Shown here piece by piece: positions 7,620-16,430 of a DNA stretch of 64,000 nucleotides. Under the pieces are notes generated by a model. The model made no database searches. It was not told the origin of the DNA and worked only from the letters and a program-made list of their open reading frames with translations. The stretch's first letter is position 1. Each line of letters starts with the position of its first letter. The stretch comes from Arthrobacter yangruifuii. GTDB taxonomy: Bacteria; Actinomycetota; Actinomycetes; Actinomycetales; Micrococcaceae. The position numbers were made by a program, and so were the translations under genes. Where the stretch lies: the NCBI RefSeq assembly GCF_009192775.1, contig NZ_VTFX01000005.1:372001-436000 (forward strand), read 5' to 3'.

Positions 7620-8708
7620 TTAGCGGGGGACGGATGCCTTGTCATTGGAATACAGCACGCCGATCTGCGCCCGTACGGCGTCAAAGAGCCGCATGGTCCG
7701 CAGGGAATCCGCCCACGTCATGGTGGGGCTTTCCACCAGTCCCGACTGGATGCAGCGGGTTGCTTCCCGCAGCTCGTATGCGTAGCCGTTGCCTACCTGG
7801 GGGAAGCGCTCCACGCGGGATTCGCCGGTCTGGGGAACGATGGTCAGTTCCACCGGGTTATGCAGGGGCGACCCGGTCCGAAGCCATCCCTTGGTGCCGG
7901 AAATGACGGCGGTCCGCGGGGAAGCGGAGACCAGCGACGAGGTGAGCTGAGCCAGGCCGCCGGAGGCATATCCCAGCGTCAGTGCGTTCTGGGCATCCAC
8001 ACCGTCGGGGTTGATGCTGCCCACTGCATGCACCGTCTCGGGATAGCCGAGTGCACCCAGGGCAAAGGTCAGCGGGTAGACGGTGAGGTCAAGCAGCGCT
8101 CCGCCGCCCGCGGCCGGGTCCCAGAGCCTGCTGGCCGGGTCGTAGGGCGCCGGGAAGCCCAGGTCCGCCTGGACCCAGTTGATGTCTCCAAGCTCGCCCG
8201 CGGCAATCAGTTCCCAGATGCGGTTGACGCAGGGCAGGAACCGCGTCCAGACCGCTTCCATGAGAAAGAGGTTCCGGGACCGGGCCAGTTCGATCAGGTC
8301 CTCGGCCTCGCGGGCATTGATGGTCAGGGACTTTTCACACAGGACGTGTTTGCCGGCCTCCAGCGCGCGCCGGGCAATCGGATAGTGCTGGGCATGCGGG
8401 GAGGCAATGTAGACCACGTCGACGTCGGGGTCGGCGAAGAGCCGGTCGTAGCCCGGGATGCCGTCCTCGTCGTAGTAGCTCCGGGCGAAACCGAAGCGGG
8501 CAGCGAAATCCTCGGCGGTGCCCTGCCGGCGGGAGCTGACCGCCTGCAGGACGGCGTCTTCGAGCCGGGCGATGTCTTCCGTGACGCGCTCGGCAATGTT
8601 GCCGGTGGCGACGACGCCCCACCGCAGGGTCCGGCCCGTGGAAGAGACCGGGCTTGGTGCCCCCGGCTGTACACAGGGCGGGGTGGGAATGTGTTGAAGG
8701 GCAGTCAT
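7620..8708 (-). CDS. Gfo/Idh/MocA family NAD(P)-dependent oxidoreductase
   Basis: A protein of 362 residues. An N-terminal Rossmann domain starts after a 28-residue extension (LRWGVVATGNIAERV), with the family's catalytic motif as GKHVLCEKSL (Lys of the EK-x signature) and the C-terminal beta-sheet domain that binds substrate. Members oxidise or reduce sugars, inositols or trans-dihydrodiols; the specificity is not readable. It lies next to a sugar ABC importer but on its own transcript, separated by a terminator. A role with imported sugar is possible. Confidence 0.9.
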   Translation of the reverse strand: MTALQHIPTPPCVQPGAPSPVSSTGRTLRWGVVATGNIAERVTEDIARLEDAVLQAVSSRRQGTAEDFAARFGFARSYYDEDGIPGYDRLFADPDVDVVYIASPHAQHYPIARRALEAGKHVLCEKSLTINAREAEDLIELARSRNLFLMEAVWTRFLPCVNRIWELIAAGELGDINWVQADLGFPAPYDPASRLWDPAAGGGALLDLTVYPLTFALGALGYPETVHAVGSINPDGVDAQNALTLGYASGGLAQLTSSLVSASPRTAVISGTKGWLRTGSPLHNPVELTIVPQTGESRVERFPQVGNGYAYELREATRCIQSGLVESPTMTWADSLRTMRLFDAVRAQIGVLYSNDKASVPR

Positions 8709-8844
8709 GGTCCTCGTCTTCCGCGTCGTTGCAGGGAGTCACCCCTACTCTATGGTTGCTTCAGGCCGCAGCCTAGGGGACCGGCCCGCAGTCCTTCCGG
8801 CGCCTGGCCCCGGTGCCCGGGGAGGGGAGCCCGGGGAACCAGAT

Positions 8845-8886
8845 GGAACAGCCCGGGTCTCCGCTGGAGAAAACCCGGGCTGTTCC
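8845..8886 (-). terminator. Terminator of the sugar ABC operon
   Basis: A perfect 14-bp stem (8845-8858 with 8873-8886) with a 14-nt loop, 26 nt after the stop of the substrate-binding protein gene on the minus strand. Confidence 0.75.
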
Positions 8887-8911
8887 GCCCCGAGGGGCTG
8901 TACTTACGTGC

Positions 8912-9994
8912 TTACTTGATCAGCTTGGAAAGCGTGGGGTCATTGGCGTAGGCCTCTGCAGCGTTGGCCTTGGTCACGATGACCGGCTCCAGCAGGTAGC
9001 TTTCGACAACCTTCTTGCCGTTGTCGTAGCTCTCGTCGTCGTTGATTTCGACTTCCTCACCGGCGCCCAGTGCCTTGACCATGTCAATGCTCTGGTTCAC
9101 CAGGTTGCGGGTGTCCTTATTGATGGTGGAGTACTGCTTGCCTTCCATGATCAGCTTCACGGACTCCACCTCGGAGTCCTGGCCGGTGATGACGGGCAGC
9201 GGCTTGCCGGCGCCGGTGACCGAGGTCAGGACGGCGCGGGCCAGGGTGTCATTGGGGGAGAGGACGCCGTCCAGTTCCTGGGTGGCGTAGTTGCTGGAGA
9301 GCAGGGTGTCCGCACGCTTCTGGGCGTTCTCGGCCTTCCAGCCCTGGGTCACGGCCTGCTTGAACTCGGTCTGGCCGGAAGCCACCACCAGGTTCCCGGA
9401 CTCGATCTCCGGCATCAGCACGTCCATGGCCCCGTCGAAGAAGACCTGGGCGTTGGCGTCATCGGGGGAGCCGGCGAACAGCTCGATGTTGTAGGGGCCT
9501 TCAGGCTTCTTTTCCTTCAGCCCGTCCAGCAGGGCCTGGCCCTGCAGCTGGCCGACCTTGAAGTTGTCATAGGCAACGTAGTAGTCGACGTTTTCGGTGT
9601 TGGTCAGCAGACGGTCATAGGCAATGACGGTGATACCGGCATCCTTGGCGTCCTGCAGCTGCGAGCCGAGCTGGCTGCCGTCAATGGCACCCACGATCAG
9701 GACCTCAACCCCGTTGGTGATCATGGAGCTGATCTGGTTCTGCTGCTCGGACACGCCGCCGTTGGCGAACTGGACCTGGCCGTCGTAGCCGGCCTCCTTG
9801 AGGCCATCGTTGAAGAGGGTCTCTGCCAGCACCCAGTTCTCCGAGGTCTTCTGCGGCAGGGCGACGCCGATGGACGCCCCTTCGTCGAAGCCTTCTTCGG
9901 TGCCGGAAGCGGTTTCTTCGGAGCGGCCGCAGGCGGACAGCGACAGTGCTGCCACCGTGGCGACAACCGCGAAGGACTTTGCGAAATTACGCAT
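8912..9994 (-). CDS. chvE: Multiple-sugar ABC transporter substrate-binding lipoprotein (ChvE-like)
   Basis: A protein of 360 residues. A type II signal peptide ends in the lipobox LSAC with Cys22 as the lipid anchor, followed by a periplasmic-binding-protein type I fold (Peripla_BP_4). Sequence features such as TSENWVLAETLFNDGLK, the QQNQISSMITNGV segment and LSPNDTLARAV resemble ChvE/MmsB-associated sugar-binding proteins for monosaccharides such as xylose, galactose, glucose or arabinose. It is the last gene of the ATPase-permease-binding protein operon. The start is preceded by AAAGAGA. Exact sugar unknown. Confidence 0.9.
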   Translation of the reverse strand: MRNFAKSFAVVATVAALSLSACGRSEETASGTEEGFDEGASIGVALPQKTSENWVLAETLFNDGLKEAGYDGQVQFANGGVSEQQNQISSMITNGVEVLIVGAIDGSQLGSQLQDAKDAGITVIAYDRLLTNTENVDYYVAYDNFKVGQLQGQALLDGLKEKKPEGPYNIELFAGSPDDANAQVFFDGAMDVLMPEIESGNLVVASGQTEFKQAVTQGWKAENAQKRADTLLSSNYATQELDGVLSPNDTLARAVLTSVTGAGKPLPVITGQDSEVESVKLIMEGKQYSTINKDTRNLVNQSIDMVKALGAGEEVEINDDESYDNGKKVVESYLLEPVIVTKANAAEAYANDPTLSKLIK

Positions 9995-10057
9995 GGTGTT
10001 CTCTTTCTGGATAGCGAATATGAAACTCAGTGCCTGGTCGGTGAAACGGTGTTGGCG

Positions 10058-11341
10058 TCAGTGCGAAATGACGGTTTTTGTGCCTGTGGGCATTTCCGGG
10101 GCGGCGTCGACAACGGGTGCCGGCGCCGGCTTGTTGCCGCCGAAGTTGCGCATCAGCAGTCCGGTGATGGACGGCTTGCCCTGGGTCTTGTTGTAGACAT
10201 CCAGTGCCACGGCAATCAGCAGGACCAGTCCCTTGATCATGGAGGTCAGGTCGGCGCCGACGCCCAGCAGCTGCAGGCCGTTGTTCAGGACGGCCATCAC
10301 CAGGCCGCCGACGACGGAGCCCACCACGGTGCCGACGCCGCCGGAAACGGCCGCACCGCCGATGAAGACGGCTGCAATGGCGTCCAGCTCCCAGTTGGTG
10401 CCGTCGAACGGACCGGAGGCGGTGGAGCGGGCCACGAAGATCATGCCGGCCAGGGCGGCCAGGATGGACATGTTCATCATGACCATGAAGTTCACCTTCT
10501 TGCCCTGCACGCCGGAGAGCTCGGCTGCGTGCCGGTTGCCGCCCACGGCGTAGACATGACGGCCCAGGATGGTCTTGTTGGAGACGAAGCCGTAGAACAG
10601 GACCAGGGCACCCAGGATGATGCCCGAGACGGGGAAGGAGGTGCCGGGACGGCCGGTGGCGAACAGGTACGTGGCGTAGAGGATCACGGCGCAGAGCAGG
10701 CCGATCTTCACCACGGGCACCCAGACCGGCGGGTTGGCGGTGCCGAGCTTGGCATTGCGTGAACGCTTGCGCATCTGGCCGTAGACCACGGCGGCGCACA
10801 GGATGAGGCCGAGCAGCAGCGTCAGGTTGTTATATCCGGGGACGGGGCCGCCTTCGGGAAGGTAGCCGGCACCGATGAACTGGAACTCGGAGGGGACCGG
10901 AACGGTGTTGGACTTGCCGACCCACTGGTTGGCGCCGCGGAAGATCAGCATGCCGGCCAGGGTGACGATGAACGCCGGGATCCCGATGTAGGCCACCCAG
11001 AAACCCTGCCAGGCACCGATGGCGGCGCCGACCAGCAGGCCCAGGAGGATGCCGGCGTACCAGGGCAGCCCCCAGTCCCGCATGGCCATCGCGACGACGA
11101 TGCCGGAGAACGCCGCGACGGACCCCACGGAGAGGTCGATGTGCCCGGCAATGATCACGAAGACCATACCCACCGCGAGGATCAGGATGTAGGAGTTGCC
11201 GTTGAACAGGTTGATCATGTTCGTGGACGTGAGCGTCTTGCCCCCGGTGAGGACCTGGAAAAGGACAACCAGGATGCCCAGGGCGAAGATCATCCCGAAC
11301 TGGCGGTTGTTTCCGCCCAGGAGTTGCTTGATGGCGTTCAT
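10058..11341 (-). CDS. mmsB: Multiple monosaccharide ABC transporter permease (GguB/MmsB-like)
   Basis: A 427-residue permease of the BPD_transp_2 (ribose/xylose/galactose) family with about ten or more membrane segments. The conserved family features are the [22 protein letters not shown]-type segment near residues 65-85, [21 protein letters not shown] (the EAA-like cytoplasmic loop) and [21 protein letters not shown]. At 427 residues it is longer than RbsC-like permeases (about 320), as is usual for the GguB subgroup. Its start overlaps the stop of the upstream ATPase gene by 4 nt, so subunits are translationally coupled. Confidence 0.93.
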   Translation of the reverse strand: MNAIKQLLGGNNRQFGMIFALGILVVLFQVLTGGKTLTSTNMINLFNGNSYILILAVGMVFVIIAGHIDLSVGSVAAFSGIVVAMAMRDWGLPWYAGILLGLLVGAAIGAWQGFWVAYIGIPAFIVTLAGMLIFRGANQWVGKSNTVPVPSEFQFIGAGYLPEGGPVPGYNNLTLLLGLILCAAVVYGQMRKRSRNAKLGTANPPVWVPVVKIGLLCAVILYATYLFATGRPGTSFPVSGIILGALVLFYGFVSNKTILGRHVYAVGGNRHAAELSGVQGKKVNFMVMMNMSILAALAGMIFVARSTASGPFDGTNWELDAIAAVFIGGAAVSGGVGTVVGSVVGGLVMAVLNNGLQLLGVGADLTSMIKGLVLLIAVALDVYNKTQGKPSITGLLMRNFGGNKPAPAPVVDAAPEMPTGTKTVISH

Positions 11342-12903
11342 GAAAGGGTTCCTTGTGCGGCGTAGGTTTTCTTGGCGGGGGAGGTCATGAGCCTCATGAG
11401 GTTCTCCTGGTCGGCTTCGTCCTTGGAGAGCTCACCGGTGATTGCCCCTTCGAAGATGGTGTAGATGCGGTCCGAGAGACCCAGGAGCTCGGGGAGCTCG
11501 GAGGAGATCACAATGACGCCCTTGCCCTGGTTCGCGAGCTGCTGGATGATTCCGTAGATTTCATACTTGGCGCCCACATCAATGCCGCGGGTGGGTTCAT
11601 CCAGAATCAGCAGATCCGGGTCGGTGAACATCCACTTGGCCAGGACAACCTTCTGCTGGTTGCCGCCGGAAAGCTTGGAAACGCCCTCATCGACCGTGGG
11701 TGCCTTGGTGCGCAGGCTCCTGCGGTATTCCTCCGCATGGCGGAACTCGGCGTCGTCGTCGACCACCAGGCCCCGGGTGATCTTTTTCAGGTCTGCGGAA
11801 ACCGTGGTGGCCTTGATATCGTCCAGCAGGTTCAGGCCCAGCGTCTTGCGGTCCTCGGTGACGTACGCCAGGCCGTGGTCAATGGCGGAGTGCACGGTCC
11901 GCAGGGTGATTTCCTTGCCGTCCTTGATGATCTGGCCGGAAATGAAGTTTCCGTAGGAGCGGCCGAAGATGGAACGGACCAGTTCGGTGCGCCCGGCTCC
12001 CATGAGTCCGGCGAAACCGACAATCTCGCCGCGGCGGACGGAGAAATCCGAGCCCTTGCAGACCAGGCGGTCCGGAACCGTCGGATGCCCTACGGTCCAT
12101 CCGCGGACTTCGAAGAAGGTTTCCCCGATTGTGGGGGTGTGGTCCGGGAACCGGGATTCCAGGGACCGTCCCACCATGCCGCGGATGATGCGGTCTTCGT
12201 CCGCGCCTTCTGCGGCGACGTCGATAGTCTCCACTGATTTTCCGTCGCGGATGATGGTGATGGAATCCGCAATCTGCTCAATTTCGTTGAGCTTGTGCGA
12301 GATCATGATGCAGGAGATGCCCTTGTCCCGCAGTCCGGACATCAGCCCGAGCAGGTGCTGGGAATCGGTCTCGTTCAGCGCGGCGGTGGGCTCGTCGAGG
12401 ATGAGCAGCTGCACGCGCTTGCTCAGCGCCTTGGCGATTTCCACCAGCTGCTGCTTGCCCACGCCCAGGTCCTTGATGGGGGTGGTGGGGTCTTCCTTCA
12501 GGCCCACGCGTTCCATCAGGGCCAGGGTCTCGAAGTTGACCTTGTCCCAGTCAATGACGCCGAACCGGGTGGGTTCGTTGCCCAGGAAAATGTTCTCCGC
12601 AATGGAGAGTTCGGGAATCAGTGCCAGTTCCTGGTGGATGATGACAATTCCCGCGGCTTCGCTGGAGCGGATGTCCCGGAAGGAGACGGCTTTGCCGGAG
12701 AAGACGATTTCTCCGGTGTAGGTGCCGTAGGGATATACCCCGGAGAGGACTTTCATCAGTGTTGATTTACCGGCACCGTTTTCGCCGCAGATGGCGTGGA
12801 TTTCCCCGGCCCGGACTTTGAGCGAGACGTCGGACAGGGCTTTAACGCCGGGAAACTCCTTGGTGATGGAGTGCATTTCCAGAATGTTGGTACTAGCCGA
12901 CAT
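11338..12903 (-). CDS. mmsA: Multiple monosaccharide ABC transporter ATP-binding protein (GguA/MmsA-like)
   Basis: A protein of 521 residues with two fused ABC ATPase domains. The first has Walker [10 protein letters not shown] at residues 40-48 and Walker [12 protein letters not shown]; the second has the degenerate P-loop [10 protein letters not shown], signature LSGGNQQKV and Walker [13 protein letters not shown]. This tandem layout is typical of RbsA/XylG/GguA. It is the first gene of the minus-strand importer operon. The 237-bp region before it contains a candidate promoter (TTGACG at 13064-13059) overlapped by a candidate ROK operator, so repression by the neighbouring ROK protein is likely. 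Confidence 0.95.
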   Translation of the reverse strand: MSASTNILEMHSITKEFPGVKALSDVSLKVRAGEIHAICGENGAGKSTLMKVLSGVYPYGTYTGEIVFSGKAVSFRDIRSSEAAGIVIIHQELALIPELSIAENIFLGNEPTRFGVIDWDKVNFETLALMERVGLKEDPTTPIKDLGVGKQQLVEIAKALSKRVQLLILDEPTAALNETDSQHLLGLMSGLRDKGISCIMISHKLNEIEQIADSITIIRDGKSVETIDVAAEGADEDRIIRGMVGRSLESRFPDHTPTIGETFFEVRGWTVGHPTVPDRLVCKGSDFSVRRGEIVGFAGLMGAGRTELVRSIFGRSYGNFISGQIIKDGKEITLRTVHSAIDHGLAYVTEDRKTLGLNLLDDIKATTVSADLKKITRGLVVDDDAEFRHAEEYRRSLRTKAPTVDEGVSKLSGGNQQKVVLAKWMFTDPDLLILDEPTRGIDVGAKYEIYGIIQQLANQGKGVIVISSELPELLGLSDRIYTIFEGAITGELSKDEADQENLMRLMTSPAKKTYAAQGTLS

Positions 12904-13056
12904 ACGCGCTATCCCTGCCGTAGTGGCAGGCGGCGCGCTGTGCGCCTACTGCCGGAGCTGCTGCTGCTGCTCGCATGAGTGCCTCCGTGTGACTTCTTTG
13001 TCGTGATGTGGCCCACAGGGTGGGTCGATAAGGTAGTTAACACGGTCACAGGCACT

Positions 13057-13077
13057 GCCGTCAACTCTTGAACGCAA
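13057..13077 (-). promoter_or_regulatory. Candidate ROK operator and -35 upstream of mmsA
   Basis: Read on the minus strand the site has TTGCGTTCA, 4 nt, then TTGAC. Its core TCAA-GAG-TTGA is an inverted repeat and its right half is also the -35 (TTGACG at 13064-13059; a weak -10 TTAACT lies 18 bp further). The same layout occurs at 14383-14403 before the ROK gene; 16 of 21 positions agree. Confidence 0.5.
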
Positions 13078-13140
13078 AGGATCGACATTCCGGCCGGGTT
13101 GCTTCCCGCAAAGAGGTGCCCGAATGCCGGGGCTGACTGG

Positions 13141-14355
13141 CTAGGGGGCAGCGGCGCCCTGGGCCTGGAGGACCAGTGCCGCGGCTCCCAGGGCCTCGGC
13201 ACGGTCTCCGAGGGAGGACATCATGACGGTGGAGGTTTCCCCGACCAGGGGGACGGCGTGACGCAGCAGGCCGCGCCGGATGGGATCCAGGAAAATGTCG
13301 CCCAGCGCGGTCAGCGAGCCGCCGATGATGATGAGTTCGGGATTCAAGGTGTTGGCAAGGTTGGCGGCCGCCCGGCCCACCGCCGCACCGGCGTCGTCAA
13401 TGACGCGGAGGGTGGCCGGGTCCTTCCCTGCGGCGCGGGAGAGAATGTCCGAGGTGCTGATGGTGCCGCTGGAGCCGCGGCTGAGCAGCTCGATCATGAT
13501 CGAGGTGGAGGCAATGGTTTCGAGGCAGCCGCGGTTGCCGCAGCGGCAGATCAGGCCCTGGTCAAAGATGGTGGCGTGGCCGATTTCGCCGGTGATGCCG
13601 ACGTTGCCGTAGTACAGCGACCCGTTGATGATGAGCCCTGCGCCGATGCCGGAGGCCACTTTGACGAAGATCAGGTTCTCGCTTCCTCCGTGCGGGCCCC
13701 AGGTCACCTCCGCCAGCGCCCCGAGATTGGCGTCATTGTCCACATACACCGGAACGCCCAGTCGGTCCGCCAGATCTTCGCGCATATTGATACCCACCCA
13801 TTCGGGCAGGATGGCGCCCTGGACCACCGTGCCGGTCCTGCGGTCGATGGGTCCCGGGATGCCGACGCCGGCGCCCAGCACTGCACTGCGGTCCACGCCC
13901 TGGCGGCGCAGCAGCCGGTCCAGGAGTGAGGCGGCGGCATCCATGCCGTCCGCGGCGGAGTGGCCCAGCGGCAGCAGGATGGACTCTTCCTGCAGGATCC
14001 GGTGGCCGAGGGAGGCAAGCACCACCCGCACGTGCCGGCGGCCGATGTCGATTCCCGCGGCTACCGCGCCGGACTCGTTCAGCCGGACGGACAGGGCCCT
14101 GCGTCCGGAGCTGGTGGTGGGTTCGGTGATCACCAGCCGGCGCTCGTTCATGGCCCCGACAATGTTGGAAACGGTGGCGCGGGACAGCCCCGTCTGGCGC
14201 GAAATCTCTGCCTGGGTCAGCGGCGCGGACGCCAGCAGGGCTTCGACAATGCGCTGTTGGTTCCGTTCCCGAAGGGCGCTCTGGGAGCCCGGCTTAGGGG
14301 TGGAGCTTCCCGGTGTCCGGGCGGTCCTCAGCGTCGAGGAGGGATGTGCTGGCAT
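13141..14355 (-). CDS. ROK family transcriptional regulator
   Basis: A protein of 404 residues. An N-terminal winged helix-turn-helix (about 30-74, containing LTQAEISRQTGLSRATVSNIV) is followed by a ROK sugar-kinase-like domain, with DIGRRHVRVVLA as the nucleotide-binding strand, the GVGIPGPID motif and a zinc site CRCGNRGCLE. The HTH plus ROK domain marks a XylR/NagC-type regulator, not a sugar kinase. It lies 237 bp upstream of the sugar importer operon in the same orientation and probably represses it, with the imported sugar as inducer. A site like that of mmsA lies before its own gene, suggesting autoregulation. Confidence 0.9.
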   Translation of the reverse strand: MPAHPSSTLRTARTPGSSTPKPGSQSALRERNQQRIVEALLASAPLTQAEISRQTGLSRATVSNIVGAMNERRLVITEPTTSSGRRALSVRLNESGAVAAGIDIGRRHVRVVLASLGHRILQEESILLPLGHSAADGMDAAASLLDRLLRRQGVDRSAVLGAGVGIPGPIDRRTGTVVQGAILPEWVGINMREDLADRLGVPVYVDNDANLGALAEVTWGPHGGSENLIFVKVASGIGAGLIINGSLYYGNVGITGEIGHATIFDQGLICRCGNRGCLETIASTSIMIELLSRGSSGTISTSDILSRAAGKDPATLRVIDDAGAAVGRAAANLANTLNPELIIIGGSLTALGDIFLDPIRRGLLRHAVPLVGETSTVMMSSLGDRAEALGAAALVLQAQGAAAP

Positions 14356-14382
14356 AAATTAAGAGTCCTACATCACACTCTT

Positions 14383-14403
14383 GCAGTCAAGAAATGAACG
14401 CAA
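14383..14403 (-). promoter_or_regulatory. Candidate ROK operator upstream of the ROK gene
   Basis: On the minus strand it reads TTGCGTTCA, 4 nt, then TTGAC, matching the mmsA site; the core TCA-N5-TGA is palindromic. It lies 28-48 bp before the start codon of the regulator gene and overlaps a possible -35 (TTGACT). No good -10 was found. Confidence 0.45.
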
Positions 14404-14405
14404 GG

Positions 14406-14933
14406 CTAGGACAGCGCCGTGGTGGCGGCACGGTGGTCGGCAGCGGTCTGCCGGTAGTTTTCGGCGTTGGCCCGGACTCCTTCGACTTCGGCATCCGTGA
14501 GGGGGCGGCGGACCTTCGCCGGCATTCCGGCCACCAGGGAACGCGGAGGCACCACGGTGCCTTCAAGGACCAGGGCACCGGCGGCCACCAGGGATCCGGC
14601 GCCGATGACGGCACCGTTCATGACGGTGGCGCTCATGCCGATCAGGCAGTCGTCTTCGATGGTGCAGCCGTGCACCACCGCATTGTGGCCTACGCTGACG
14701 CGGTCACCGACCGTCGTCGGAAAGCCGGGATCCGCATGCAGGACCACGTTGTCCTGGAGGTTGGTTCCGGTGCCCACACTGATGCTGTTGGAATCGCCGC
14801 GCACGCAGACGCCGTAGAAGGCGCTGGAGTCTGCGGCCATGGTGACGTCGCCGATCAGCGAGGCGGTAGGTGCAAGGAAAACGCTGGGGTCAATGGCCGG
14901 GGTCTTGCCCCGGAGTTCAATAATGTGTGCCAT
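14406..14933 (-). CDS. Gamma-class carbonic anhydrase-like hexapeptide-repeat protein
   Basis: A protein of 175 residues forming a left-handed beta-helix of hexapeptide repeats. Three histidines fit the zinc ligands of gamma carbonic anhydrases: His66 (VVLHAD), His83 (SVGHN) and His88 (VVHGC). The sequence resembles YrdA/PaaY-type proteins and lacks the acidic loop of the archetypal Cam enzyme, so activity as carbonic anhydrase is not certain. It lies between the ROK gene and purU in the same direction with only 30 nt to purU, so co-transcription with purU is likely. Confidence 0.88.
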   Translation of the reverse strand: MAHIIELRGKTPAIDPSVFLAPTASLIGDVTMAADSSAFYGVCVRGDSNSISVGTGTNLQDNVVLHADPGFPTTVGDRVSVGHNAVVHGCTIEDDCLIGMSATVMNGAVIGAGSLVAAGALVLEGTVVPPRSLVAGMPAKVRRPLTDAEVEGVRANAENYRQTAADHRAATTALS

Positions 14934-14963
14934 GCCACCAGCGTAGTGCCGTGGGACGGGATG

Positions 14964-15848
14964 TCAGTTGAAGACGATGGTCCGCCGGCCGTCGAGCAGG
15001 ACCCGGTGCTGTGCATGCCAGCGAACGGCCTTGGACAGTGCCCGGCCCTCCACGTCGCTGCCCAGTGCCGCGAGTTCCGCTGCGGAGCGGGCGTGGTCCA
15101 CCCGGATGACTTCCTGCTCAATGATGGGGCCCTCGTCCAGGTCCGAGGTGACGTAATGCGCCGTGGCACCGATCAGCTTCACGCCGCGGGCATGTGCCTG
15201 GTGGTAGGGCCGGGCCCCCTTGAAGGAGGGCAGGAAGGAATGGTGGATATTGATGGCACGCCCGGACAGCTCGTTGCAGAGGTCGGTGCTGAGGATCTGC
15301 ATGTAGCGGGCCAGGACCACTAGTTCAATGTCCAGCTCGGCCATCAGGGCGCGGAGCCGGCCCTCGGCCTGGTCCTTGGTGTCCGCAGTGACGGGAAGGT
15401 GATGGAACGGCACCCCGTAGAAGTCCGCGAGGGACTCCAGGTCACGGTGGTTGGAGACAATGGCCGGGATATCGATCGGCAGTGTCCCGGCGCGCTGCTG
15501 GAAGAGCAGGTCATTGAGGCAGTGGCCGGACTTCGAGGCCATGATCAGGGTGCGGGTCCGCCGGCCGGCATGGTAGAGGTCCCAGGTCATGTTGAACGCC
15601 TCCGCCGTGGCGGCGAGTCCGGCGTGGACCTCTTCATAGGATTGCGGGGACCGGAAGTCCACCCGCATGAAGAACGAGCCGGTCTCCGGGCTGCCGAACT
15701 GCGCGGACTCGATGATGTTGCCTCCGGCAGACACCAGCGCTCCGCTGACGGCATGGACAATGCCCGGCAGGTCGGGGCAGGACAGTGTCAGCGTGTAGGC
15801 GGTGCCGGTGGCGCCGGCAGGGGAGGCCTCGGGAATCGAAAAGGTCAC
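14964..15848 (-). CDS. purU: Formyltetrahydrofolate deformylase
   Basis: Hydrolyses 10-formyl-tetrahydrofolate to formate and tetrahydrofolate, balancing the one-carbon pool. Of 294 residues, about 16-92 form an ACT domain (TLTLSCPDLPGIVHAVSGAL) and about 100-290 a formyltransferase domain with the active-site N-x-H in INIHHSFLPSF (Asn200, His202) and the aspartate in TSDLDEGPII (Asp238). The frame stays open upstream but runs antisense to the next gene. GTG 15848 fits the family length, and a -10-like TAACCT ends 7 nt before it, suggesting a leaderless mRNA. Confidence 0.93.
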   Translation of the reverse strand: MTFSIPEASPAGATGTAYTLTLSCPDLPGIVHAVSGALVSAGGNIIESAQFGSPETGSFFMRVDFRSPQSYEEVHAGLAATAEAFNMTWDLYHAGRRTRTLIMASKSGHCLNDLLFQQRAGTLPIDIPAIVSNHRDLESLADFYGVPFHHLPVTADTKDQAEGRLRALMAELDIELVVLARYMQILSTDLCNELSGRAINIHHSFLPSFKGARPYHQAHARGVKLIGATAHYVTSDLDEGPIIEQEVIRVDHARSAAELAALGSDVEGRALSKAVRWHAQHRVLLDGRRTIVFN

Positions 15849-15855
15849 GATGCCT

Positions 15856-15887
15856 AGGTTACCGGTTTCAGCGCCCTGGCCTAGGGT
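15856..15887. promoter_or_regulatory. Overlapping divergent leaderless promoters (purU / acetyltransferase)
   Basis: Minus strand: TAACCT (15861-15856) followed after 7 nt by the purU GTG. Plus strand: TAGGGT (15882-15887) followed after 6 nt by the acetyltransferase ATG. Neither gene has a convincing Shine-Dalgarno, and the whole spacer is 45 bp, so the -35 of one lies on the -10 of the other. Confidence 0.5.
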
Positions 15888-15893
15888 GGGCAC

Positions 15894-16430
15894 ATGGATG
15901 TCCTGTTCCTGCCTTTTTCCTCCAAGGACGAGGATGAGCTTGTCCGTTTCCTCACGACCAACAGTTTTCCGTACCACCGCATCAAGGCACCGTCCGAGGG
16001 GCTGGTGCGCCGGCTGTTGATTGAGGGGCGGTTCGACGGCGACGGCGTACGTACCTTCTGGGTGTTCGGGGACAACCAGCGGATGGGCCTGGCCATCCTG
16101 GAGGACCTGGACACGAACACGCCGGTCCTGGACCTGAGGCTGGTGGAAAAGTTCCGCGGCCACGGATACGGGGTTCCGGTGCTGAAGTCGCTGACGGAGA
16201 AGGTGTTTGAGGACTATCCGGAGGCACACCGGTTCGCCGGCCGCATGCGGGAGGACAACATAGCCATGCGCAGAACGCTCATCCGATCGGGTTTCCTGAA
16301 GGAAGCCCACCACCGCGAGGACTGGCCGCTGGAAGACGGACGCAGCGTGGCCACCGTAATTTATGCGATCCTGCGCCGTGACTGGGAGCGCGGCACGGTG
16401 ACCACCTTCACCTGGGAAGAACTTCCGTAG
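15894..16430 (+). CDS. GNAT family N-acetyltransferase
   Basis: A protein of 178 residues with the GNAT pattern: a central beta-strand pair (VRTFWVFGDNQRMGLAILEDL), then the acetyl-CoA-binding loop LRLVEKFRGHGYGVPVLKSLTEKVF (R-G-x-G-Y-G near 89-96, in the position of the Q/R-x-x-G-x-G/A signature) and a C-terminal strand with AMRRTLIRSGFLKEAHHRE. Such enzymes transfer acetyl from acetyl-CoA to an amine; the substrate is unknown. It is divergent from purU and its 3' end overlaps the convergent flavoprotein gene by 23 nt. Confidence 0.85.
   Translation: MDVLFLPFSSKDEDELVRFLTTNSFPYHRIKAPSEGLVRRLLIEGRFDGDGVRTFWVFGDNQRMGLAILEDLDTNTPVLDLRLVEKFRGHGYGVPVLKSLTEKVFEDYPEAHRFAGRMREDNIAMRRTLIRSGFLKEAHHREDWPLEDGRSVATVIYAILRRDWERGTVTTFTWEELP

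Noticed and set aside
8813-10762. 649-codon plus-strand frame opposite the sugar importer
   Set aside because: Composition (Gly/Asp/His/Gln-rich) is a codon-position shadow of the ChvE and permease genes; no ribosome site or domain.
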